In this document: piece by piece, positions 8,867 through 15,640 of the stretch
Layout: each line of letters starts with the position of its first letter
Position numbering within the stretch: position 1 is the first letter of the stretch
Program-made: the position numbers and the translations under genes
Notes under the pieces: model-generated
Database searches by the model: none
Told to the model about the DNA's origin: nothing
What the model saw: the letters and a program-made list of their open reading frames with translations, nothing else
DNA from: Tulasnella sp. 424
Lineage: Eukaryota; Basidiomycota; Agaricomycetes; Cantharellales; Tulasnellaceae
NCBI GenBank assembly: GCA_019633425.1
Contig: WSUB01000377.1
Span: forward strand, 1-15,640
DNA: 15,640 nucleotides
Direction: 5' to 3'

Positions 8867-10135
8867 TCAGGGTCTGATGACTTTGTAATCCCATCATGTC
8901 AGTTTGCAAATTGGTCTGTATTTTTGCTGACACTGTAGTTTTGATGCTATCAGGCCAAAATCTTGAGAGTGTCTCCTTTAAATGGATAATATATTACATG
9001 AATAATTTTGGAAGCTTTCGCTTAGTGTGGATTCCATCCATGAGGTTTCCTTGTCCTGGGCAGTGTGATGGCAAGAAAGTAACAAACAAGGGCAAATATC
9101 AAGCCAACTGGTCTCCTGGCAAACAACAAATTCAAACTGTGTCCATTAATAGATCTCATCAAATATAGATGTTCATGCTTGACCCAAGATTGCAATGGCT
9201 GGAGTGTCAACCTTGCCACCCAGCCAACCTTCAGGCCATCAATCATAAGCTATTTCTTTTCTCAGAACGTTGGTTTGTTGTCTTCTGCCACCATAATCGC
9301 AACATCCAATGCATCTCTCAGGTCAGGCTGCAAAAGCTGTGATGCTCTATATAATAGATTATACTACTAAAACAGATGTAAAAACGCTTTCATTGCTGTC
9401 TCAAACTGTTGCAAGTTTGTCAGAGGACCCCAACTTGTTGGTTTACTTGCCAGCAGTAGATTCACGCACAGCAGGCTGAGCGTTAAATTTGAGATCTAGG
9501 AGACAGCTATCAATCACATGAGATGGTACCAATGTTGTTGGGTGTGCTTCTTGGCCACATTGTACGTATTTATCAGCTTGCTGCTTGGAGTGAAGACTGC
9601 ACCAATGACAACATGGATGACACAGAAAAGAACCCCCCTGCTTCTGATCACAACACTTCAAACAAGAACAATGGAGACAAGCCCAAGCTGTTGCTGAAAA
9701 TCTCACTGATGTTCCTCAAGTCAATGATTATTGGTATTGTTCCAAATTGCTGGCTCATTTGTGTTTCTACAACTTTGTTAGACGTGTAAGAAAATCCAAG
9801 AAACTGTAAAACAACATGTTGGATAGATTGGGTAGCTTCCCACAACATGTGCTGTGTCTTCCACACCCCCAAACTAGGACTTGCACTAATAGATGTTGAT
9901 ACAGTGGTGGTTGTCAGAAGTGATGCCATCTACTGGAGTACTCTATCAAAGAAATTAACTCAGTTGATGATCAACCATAGCAAACCTACCTAATCCAAAA
10001 TTACCCCGATACTTTATGACATTGGCATATGGGACTGCTAGCACCAGTCTATCTAGCTCAGTGAGGAGGTAAAGCGGTTCATGATCGTTCATAGCCATCG
10101 CAACAATCTCGTTCAGGAGATTTGAAGAGAGACCT
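8867..10135. other. Stretch without a recognised gene; one plausible minus-strand open frame
   Basis: The best candidate is minus-strand 9929-9648, 93 codons, Ser/Thr-rich at the start and then a mixed hydrophobic sequence ending at a stop. It could be an upstream exon of the minus-strand kinase-containing gene, but no domain is recognisable. Other frames (8896-9168 +, 9246-9022 -, 9523-9789 +) overlap each other antisense and cannot all be real. TCACATGAGA, as in the TIR, occurs at 9514-9523. Confidence 0.4.
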
Positions 10136-10160
10136 GATCATAGCCTTTTAACTCCCCATC

Positions 10161-10340
10161 TTCCTCACCTTCCATCTGCATCATATTTCAAGTGGTTGTC
10201 AGGTTGCCACACTGGCTTAGAGAATGAAATGAGAGCGGCTTGGATGCTCATGGCCTCTTGCCACCTGGCCTTCCTTGACTTCCATCTGCATTATATTCCC
10301 TGCAGTTGTCAAGTTGCTACACATGCCTAGATAATGGGAT
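10161..10340. repeat. 110-bp period imperfect tandem repeat
   Basis: Positions 10161-10230 and 10271-10340 align without gaps over 70 bp with 53 identities (about 76%), sharing the core TCCATCTGCA and GTTGTC-AGTTGC type stretches. A weaker similarity (TCATRGCCT) precedes each unit, and CCTGATCAT recurs at about 10133 and 10359, hinting at a third partial unit. It is an old tandem duplication with no coding potential seen. Confidence 0.7.
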
Positions 10341-11640
10341 ATCACACCTTCTTTGAATCCTGATCATCAGAGGCTTGTTTACACACATTGGGGTCAACCC
10401 TTGTAGAAGTCATGATACATTAGAAGCATTTAGTTCCTTCTCTAGCTCCTGTCCCATTGCAATAAGTGCTTCCTGCTGGCAGACAGCTTTGGTGTGGATA
10501 TCTTGTTGCAATGTGATTGCATCTTCAAGATGCTAAGAATGACCCTGATCCAATTAGAATAGGGTAAACCCAGAATGAACGATGTGAGAAGATACAGATG
10601 TTGACCTTGTTTGCCCACTGACTTTGTGTTTCTAGTAGCTCCTCTGTGGGTTCCATCTTTTGCTTAGACATAGTTGATGATTATAGCAGATGACAATTTT
10701 GTTGTGAACAGTGGTAAAATTTGTTACACGCAAGCAGACTGCTGTGAGACAGACTTCAAAGGTGGATGGTTGGGGCACATCCCTGAACCTTGCTTACAAC
10801 CAGTAGCCATCCAAAGAAGATAGAAGGTGTCAGGGTTCCTCTGGAGGTAAAACCAAGCAAGGTGTATCTGGCTGTGGACTATAGTTTACAGAGTGATATC
10901 ACTAGGCAAGAGCGTTGCGCTAGCACAATGGTTGAGGAGTAGACTGCAGTTAATTAGACAAGAGGTGGAATGAGGAACAAACCTCCTCATTCTGCTGTAC
11001 TTAAATCCTAACGAGTGGCTGTGACTAGAATGTCCTGGTATAGTAAAGAATGTGATGGAATCAGATGGAAAGACTGATGCGTTGCATGAGTAAGAACAAT
11101 GAGGGATGCATGAGGGGATGAGTAAGGAATGTGTGGTAGTGGTGAGGCAAGTGAAGATGAGTGCAGGGATGGTTGATCGAGTATAGGGATCATGTGATGG
11201 GAATTGTCTGACCACGTGATCCAGAAAGATGGGTCATGTGACAAGGTCGTCACAGAAGGATAGTGACCGTTTGCATTGGCTGTGACTTGTCAAGAGACTT
11301 TCAGTAGTTTCAAGCTTTGACATGTGCCGGACTTGCAAATCATGAACTTCAGCTCTCAAAAAAGTTATTTCATAATTGGAGCAAGACTGCAAAGCCCTTC
11401 CTCTACTCTTTGTGCCAGGCAAAGCACCGTAATGGTGACCTAGAACTTGACTATGTTGGATACAACCACAACTCACTGAGTTTTGAAGGTAAGGGAAGAG
11501 AACAAGAAAGCCTGAGCAAAGAGCTAAGAAAGATTTTCCAAGGGGTGTATAGTTGCTCAAGATATTCCAGCTGGGGTGGAAGATAATGGGAGCTTAGCCC
11601 TGAAGCAGGGCCCAACCAAGTGAAATACAAGGACAATTAT
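10341..11640. other. Stretch without a confident gene
   Basis: Minus-strand frames 11215-10886, 11253-11008 and 11560-11234 are Ser/Thr/His-rich and overlap each other, so they look like composition artefacts. On the plus strand, 11317-11586 contains the protein-like string LYSLCQAKHRNGDLELDYVG, which may be a decayed exon, but I cannot assign it. Confidence 0.4.
11189..11242. promoter_or_regulatory. Three CAYGTG (E-box-like) motifs at exact 22-bp spacing
   Basis: CATGTG at 11191-11196, CACGTG at 11213-11218 and CATGTG at 11235-11240 are each followed by AY, and their starts are exactly 22 bp apart, close to two helical turns. bHLH-type factors bind CANNTG. The last one, TCATGTGAC, also matches the right TIR at 15539-15547. 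It could be a binding array or a decayed 22-bp tandem repeat; no attached gene is identified. Confidence 0.35.
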
Positions 11641-12680
11641 GGGATCTGAACATCTGACCAAGATACCCTAACCATGATCCTTTGGACCTGTGGCAGGACT
11701 GCCTGTCAGGACCATGGCCAAGGTGCCCCATCTCTATGTCAAAACCCAGCATCCCATGTTGAACGACGCTTTGGGCATAAGTCGCCGTGTTTGCACCCCT
11801 AATGACCTCCCCGTCTCCCCAGTTCCTGGCCAGTCCCCCTGTCCCAGCCAGAGCAGCATACCATGCCAATGACACATCACCCCCTTGCCCTGCTCAGTCA
11901 GCACCTCCACCGATCACGCCATCCACAGCCCTGATTATCTTTCCCGCATGACCTGTCTCATATTGTCCCTGTTATCCACGCTTCTGCTATATGACCCATT
12001 GTTCACTGACTCATCCCTGGAACCAAAGGCTGTGTCCTTTGCCGTATATAAGTTGGGCTGTGGGGACCTAAGCTCTCCAAGACCTCCTCCTGACACTGTC
12101 GCTGCGAGAATGGAGATGCAATGCTGGGTGTTGTTGGCAGGGAGGGCAGATCTAAACTGTGCATTGAACGAGAGGTCAAGGGTACAGATCGTCAGAATGA
12201 CAAGGGAAACAAGATCGGGGGAATAGGGTGGCTGTCAGCTGCAGTGGAGTGTGGCAAGATTGGGGAAAATGGGGAATCAGGACTGGAATTTTGGAGATGC
12301 ACACATAAATGTGAGATAAGCGGAGGCTTCAGCATTGCACGTGTCCGATGTGTAATGAAAGGTTTTTACAAGCTGGCGGAGGTGGTTAAATTGGCTGTCG
12401 GTGGAGTGTGGTAACTGGGGGTATCAAAGGTTAGATGGTGGGGAATACAGAAAGTGACTGCATCTGACCTTGAAATGGAAGTGGTACCCCTCAGACATGG
12501 ACACAAGACGCAAAGGAGGGAGTGAAGGGAGGGCAGCATCTCTCAAATGAATGGCTTGACAACGCCATGGATTTGACAATTGGTGACTCCCATATGCACT
12601 GCCCGCCGATCCCCAAAGCGGCCATCACCACCGTCACCAACCTTAGAGTTGCAAGGACTAATAGGTAGGTGTACCTTGCT
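11641..12680. other. Comparatively GC-rich segment, no recognised gene
   Basis: This region changes in character from C-rich (about 11700-11930) to G-rich (about 12110-12480) on the plus strand. Open frames (11690-11872 +, 11885-12226 +, 12121-12414 +, 11875-11594 -) are proline- or glycine-biased and unrecognised. GGCTGTC...GTGGAGTGTGG recurs at 12230-12256 and 12393-12411. The base composition unlike its neighbours suggests a separately acquired piece. Confidence 0.4.
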
Positions 12681-12741
12681 AGACACTTTTTAGACTCCCT
12701 CAGTTGTCTATTTACGTGGCATTTGTTTTGACCTTGTATGT

Positions 12742-12764
12742 AAAAATAAATAAATAAATATTTA
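12742..12764 (+). repeat. (AAAT)n microsatellite
   Basis: About four to five tandem AAAT units in an AT-rich stretch that marks a sharp change from the GC-rich region to its left. Confidence 0.85.
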
Positions 12765-12814
12765 ATTGAGCTTTTATCTCCTGCAAAATATATGAACTAT
12801 ATGAGCCTAAAAAT

Positions 12815-13035
12815 TTAGTACTATAACACCTACACAGCTATGGCACCTACCAGACTATACCACTCCCACACTATGCCACTACACAGCTCTATGGGACTTC
12901 AGATCTACAGCACTATGCTTTCTACAGGGCACTACAGCTTACTATCTAGACCACTTATAAGTGGGGTTACCTACCCACCTATAGTCCCTAGGATCTCTAC
13001 AGCATGCTATGTAGTGCTATGTAGTCACCTGTAGA
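12815..13035 (+). repeat. CTA/CTAC-rich simple-sequence tract
   Basis: Roughly 220 bp are dominated by CTA, CTAC, CTATG and CACTA words (for example CCACTACACAGCTCTATG, GCTATGTAGTGCTATGTAG). The right part holds several CTAC/GTAG inverted pairs, able to fold. The open frame 12840-13034 through it is a by-product of the composition. It may be a decayed satellite or a MITE; I found no convincing TIRs around it. Confidence 0.6.
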
Positions 13036-13451
13036 AATTAGGGGTTTCTTGATGTCAGGGGGAGGCTGGATAGTAACCTTAGGATCCCCCCCCCATGGTC
13101 CGGATGGCCAAGTGCAACAGATCCACCACACAAGCCTACCATAAGCTCTCTTGTGCATCCAGATGAATACACAGCCATTTCAAGATGTGAACTCTTTCAA
13201 TGAGAATGTGTGCAAGAAGATTGTGCAGTGGAGTGGAATATCCATCTCTGAACTCATGGAGGGAGTGGCAAATCTTACACCTGGCGTGGACATCCGCCAC
13301 AGGGATCTAGGGTGCCACCAACTCAGCAAATTGACCACAGTCAGTCAGGAACCATTTAGTCCCAGCTAGAAAAGCCATTGTGGGTTTTGATTATTGGAGC
13401 ATCTGTTGAGATGCTGCTGAACCTTAAGTGCTTTGTGTGACGGCTTTGCAG
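13036..13451. other. Stretch without a recognised gene
   Basis: It includes a nine-base C run at 13086-13094 and a plus-strand open frame at 13151-13369 that resembles no family known to me. Confidence 0.4.
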
Positions 13452-13689
13452 TACAACCTGGTTCGCCAAAATATTGCCCGAGTCAATGCAGGCTTACCGG
13501 AACCGCTCCCAGTGAATCCTTCAACAGATGACATAGCTGCTGCTGATGTCACCCTTTGCGTGGTTTCAAGTGGGAAACCGGTGCAATTCAGCCGACATGT
13601 GCCGTGCCTCCTATCAGGCCTACGCCTGGTGCCATTGGATGCTGCTGCGAAGACCATACAGCATCCATCTGCCACTGTTCGCGTTGCAG
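13452..13689 (+). pseudogene. Exon-like open frame of unknown identity
   Basis: The frame YNLVRQNIARVNAGLPEPLP...SRHVPCLLSGLRLVPLDAA is preceded by TTTGCAG (acceptor-like, ending 13451) and followed by GTCAGT at 13690 (donor-like). It is open for 79 codons, with mixed, protein-like composition. It may be an internal exon of a captured host gene. A minus-strand frame covers the same bases (13675-13424), but it lacks splice-site framing. I do not recognise the domain. Confidence 0.35.
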
Positions 13690-14227
13690 GTCAGTCATCG
13701 TGAGCTGCATTTATCGAAATCGCGTGACACTTGCAACCCCGGATTTCCAGCATGCAGGCAGCAGTTGGGAATGGAACAAGGGCAATGTTACCACACATCG
13801 GTAGGACATATTCCTTGCATTGTGTGTGCATCCATGCGCATCTGTGTGGACGCAAGTGGCTGAAAATGGGTTTCATGCACGTCTAAGACTGGTAGAGTGA
13901 GGACTGTGCTCTTGGCTTGGATGATCTTCTTCTGAGCTTGGCAGGATTAAAGATGGATGAGTAAGACTCACAAGGGGGAATGTTGTCATGGTATCCCATA
14001 GTTTGCTGCTTTGGTTTTGTTTGTCTCCTCATCCCTTCCCCTCCGTGCTTCCTTCGCTGCTTCTTTCATTTCCAACTGTTTCGATTAGTTTCTCTTTTCT
14101 CTCTCTCTCTCTCTTGGTGACTTGTTTGGATTTATCTATATTTCTCACTTCACGCAGAGACTTTCTTTTTCTTTTATAGTCACACGTTACCTTTATTAGA
14201 ATCGACAGGCATGTGACTGAAACATAT

Positions 14228-14262
14228 GGAATTAGCTGGAATATTCCGGAATGAGGAGGAAC
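14228..14262 (+). promoter_or_regulatory. Heat-shock-element-like array upstream of a TATA box
   Basis: At 14238-14252 the sequence is GGAAT ATTCC GGAAT, three alternating, contiguous nGAAn/nTTCn units, which is the consensus heat-shock element recognised by the trimeric factor HSF. In the same 5-bp register there is an extra GGAAT at 14228-14232 and a GGAAC at 14258-14262. The array sits about 70-100 bp upstream of the TATATAAG at 14330, a normal promoter distance. Function is inferred from the motif only. Confidence 0.55.
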
Positions 14263-14297
14263 CTGAACAGTCCAGAATAAATAGGAAGACTGGGGAA

Positions 14298-14321
14298 CTC
14301 GCTAGAGATTTCTATAGCGAG
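14298..14321 (+). promoter_or_regulatory. Short hairpin between the HSE-like array and the TATA box
   Basis: CTCGCTA (14298-14304) pairs perfectly with TAGCGAG (14315-14321) around a 10-nt loop. It is directly upstream of the TATA box and could be a dyad binding site. Confidence 0.4.
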
Positions 14322-14329
14322 CTCAGGTC

Positions 14330-14337
14330 TATATAAG
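14330..14337 (+). promoter_or_regulatory. TATA box TATATAAG
   Basis: A textbook TATA element preceded by the HSE-like array and followed by pyrimidine-rich sequence. The next recognisable coding sequence downstream on this strand is the Plavaka-like remnant from about 14722, so the LTR-like promoter points toward the transposase fragment. Confidence 0.5.
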
Positions 14338-14721
14338 GAGGGCTTTCAAGGGACATTCTTCAAGGATCCTCCCCCTAATCTCTTTACCTCCTGTCATACC
14401 TAGTTTATAAATATTTGTCCTCCTGTCTGTGTGTAACTCCAGCAGCAAGGCCATAGCATGTTAACTCCGCAATTCTCTGTGTACGTGCTTACCCCACGCT
14501 ATCTTATCGCTTTACTCTTATCTGACCTCATTGAGCTTATTACTTATCTCAGATACATATCAACTTCATAAGTACATTCCCTTGCGCTATCTCTTGCTTG
14601 GGTTACACTACGGTTCACTACAAAAATGGAGGCCAAAAGGGGACAATATGGGGGAGGTTATCAAGCACTTCCTGATCCCCAGAAACCACTCACCTGAACA
14701 TTTTGTGGAACACATCAGAGC

Positions 14722-15448
14722 ATGAGGCTCCTTGGTGGGACAGTCAACAGAGCAAATGGAGTGATATCACCCTCTTGTGTTGAAAATGGTTACCACCTAA
14801 CGAACCGTAAGGGGCATGAAGTCCAGCTTCTTCACTGGATGAACCAACATGAATGGATTGCTGCTTTCTCTCACTATCTGAGCTGGTGGACTGTGGATTC
14901 TGAAGTTTCTGGAACAAAGCAGCCACAGGATTCGGATGGTGGGGGCTTAGGCTTGACGAGGTGTCTGATGATGACATCCGTGAGAGCGAGTTACAGCTAG
15001 TGGGAGAGGACTCCGAAATTGAACACAAAGGCCTTGAAGGGAAACGACTCACAAAACTGAAGAGCACAACACTCACCCAGCTTGCCAATGATCACAACAT
15101 ACCAGGCCTGGAGAATGCCTTGGCAGACTATCTCCAATCCCTCAATCCCGCCATTGCAGAATGGCCAGAGGAGTTCCAGCAAGTGGATGTATGGTATGAC
15201 TTGTGAGTCGAGACTGGTCATCAACAACTTTTATGGTGTTGAATGGTGGAGAATTCAGGCGTGACCTCCACATACAGCCAGAAAGTTGGGATCTCATTTT
15301 GACCCCATCTTGATTCAGGACACAGATGATGCTGAAGTAGTTGGCTTGAGAGGTAAGTGTTGTTGAATATGCACATTTCTAGCTGACCCATGCAAATGTT
15401 ATACTTGTACCAGGCTACTCTATTGGGGAACTCCATCTCATCTTCTGA
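14722..15448 (+). pseudogene. Plavaka-like (KDZ/CACTA-related) transposase C-terminal remnant
   Basis: Four blocks fall in the order seen at the C-terminus of basidiomycete Plavaka-type transposases. TNRKGHEVQLLHWMNQHEW (about 14802-14858) resembles the conserved 'TNR-x-x-Y-E-x-Q-M-x-x-W-L-x-R-x-E' segment. IPGLENALADYLQSL follows (to about 15141), then VDVWYDL (15184-15203). FDPILIQDTDD with EVVGLRG comes next (15298-15352), resembling 'FDTVLV...GLRG'. Excising an intron at 15353-15413 (GTAAGT donor, CTGAC branch, CAG acceptor) continues as GYSIGELHLIF, matching 'G-x-R-V-x-Q-V-R-L-I-F', to a stop at 15446-15448. At least two frameshifts (near the G run at about 14940, and between 15204 and 15260) and internal stops break it. 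The DDE catalytic core is not present upstream, where the LTR-like segment lies. It reads toward and nearly reaches the right TIR, as expected for the element's own transposase. Assignment is from motif memory. Confidence 0.66.
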
Positions 15449-15512
15449 CCAGCCTGTGTACAGCGTAACCCAAATCAACCACACTGATATCCTCAATTTC
15501 TAGCTTACACCC

Positions 15513-15640
15513 TTCACCCCTAGCAAATCATGATTTTCTCATGTGACTTAGTGTGATAAAATTCTTGGAGGTGGTGGACCTTTCTCACAATTTCCTCAGC
15601 TAAGAAAATTACTTGAGTTGTTTGCCAAGTCTTCCCACTT
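15513..15640 (-). repeat. Right terminal inverted repeat, 128 bp
   Basis: Exact reverse complement of positions 1-128, ending CTTCCCACTT at the last base of the window. The Plavaka-like transposase remnant lies directly inside it, with its last coding-like sequence within about 65 bp of the repeat. The terminal bases (AAGTG at 5', CACTT at 3') are not the CACTA...TAGTG of classical CACTA elements. Confidence 0.93.

Larger units (their letters stand above)
13981..14622 (+). mobile_element. LTR-like segment (possible solo LTR) with a promoter
   Basis: The segment starts TGTTGTCATGGTATCCC and could end ...GGTTCACTACA (TG...CA limits). It has a pyrimidine-rich first third with a (CT)n run (14098-14115), then a TATA box TATATAAG at 14330-14337 and AATAAA-type sequence at 14276. 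That order is typical of a retrotransposon LTR (U3 promoter, then R). I found no 5-bp target duplication, no primer-binding site and no gag, so the limits are uncertain. Alternatively it is a TIR element, because CAAGGGGGAATGT (13971-13983) and ACATTCCCTTG (14574-14584) are near-inverted copies. Confidence 0.42.
1..15640. mobile_element. Giant TIR-bounded composite DNA transposon, probably non-autonomous
   Basis: The whole window is framed by the perfect 128-bp TIRs. Inside are a broken Plavaka-like transposase C-terminus adjacent to the right end, two fragments of a JmjC/cupin-like host-type gene in opposite orientations, a fragment of a kinase gene, a nested hAT remnant and an LTR-like segment. 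No full transposase is visible, so movement would need an enzyme supplied elsewhere. The mixture of captured gene pieces with nested transposons resembles large gene-capturing elements of fungi and plants. That the TIRs delimit one mobile unit, and are not for example two inverted copies of a short repeat, is an inference needing flanking sequence. Confidence 0.72.

Noticed and set aside
10886..11253. Overlapping His/Ser-rich minus-strand frames
   Set aside because: They overlap each other in different frames and reflect a GATG/GTGA-rich plus strand, not a protein.
13081..13099. Poly-C run as a slippage or regulatory site
   Set aside because: Nine C residues alone, without a neighbouring gene or repeat structure, are not informative.
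14744..15088. Serine-rich 114-codon minus-strand open frame
   Set aside because: It is antisense to the Plavaka-like transposase blocks, which are conserved in meaning on the plus strand. The serine runs follow from the complementary codons.
1..15640. CRISPR array, bacterial operon, rRNA or intact tRNA
   Set aside because: No regularly spaced identical repeats, no ribosome-binding-site/operon structure and no rRNA-like sequence; the intron signals and families are fungal.

Overview
The window looks like one complete, very large TIR-bounded DNA element from a filamentous fungus, most probably an agaricomycete (mushroom-forming basidiomycete). Positions 1-128 and 15513-15640 are perfect inverted copies of each other, and they sit exactly at the two window edges. 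The host assignment is an inference. It rests on short spliceosomal-type introns (about 50-65 bp with GTAAGT/GTATGT donors), on protein remnants of families that are strongly expanded in agaricomycetes (Plavaka-like transposase, HxD JmjC/cupin-like proteins, protein kinases, hAT transposases), and on the lack of any bacterial gene organisation. No long intact gene was found. The longest open frames are about 90-130 codons, and every recognisable gene is broken by stops, frameshifts or deletions.

Layout. 1-128: left TIR. 129-1346: no recognised gene; a tRNA-like D-arm on the minus strand near 377-408 and paired GTTATGCATAAC palindromes. 1347-2286 (-): decayed JmjC/cupin-like gene with an HQD metal-binding motif. 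2760-3337: remnant of a nested hAT transposon, with a CAGTGT-rich segment, the transposase C-terminus and a TIR-like end. 3421-3643 (+): a second, paralogous JmjC-like C-terminus on the opposite strand. 3644-7884: mostly unrecognised sequence with small tandem repeats and a short minus-strand open-frame cluster (6249-6803). 7885-8866 (-): decayed gene that includes a protein-kinase catalytic loop. 8867-11640: unrecognised; a 110-bp imperfect tandem repeat and three CAYGTG motifs spaced 22 bp apart. 11640-12680: comparatively GC-rich, unrecognised. 12740-13040: AAAT microsatellite followed by a CTA/CTAC-rich simple tract. 13452-13689 (+): an exon-like open frame of unknown identity. 13981-14622: LTR-like segment with a heat-shock-element-like array upstream of a TATA box. 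14722-15448 (+): C-terminal part of a Plavaka-like (KDZ/CACTA-related) transposase reading into the right TIR. 15513-15640: right TIR.

Interpretation. The terminal repeats are flawless while the interior, including the only candidate cognate transposase, is degraded. The element is therefore best read as a non-autonomous giant transposon, mobilised recently in trans (or with homogenised ends), carrying captured host gene pieces and older nested transposons. The functional linkage of these parts is inference. The TIRs, broken reading frames and motifs are visible directly.
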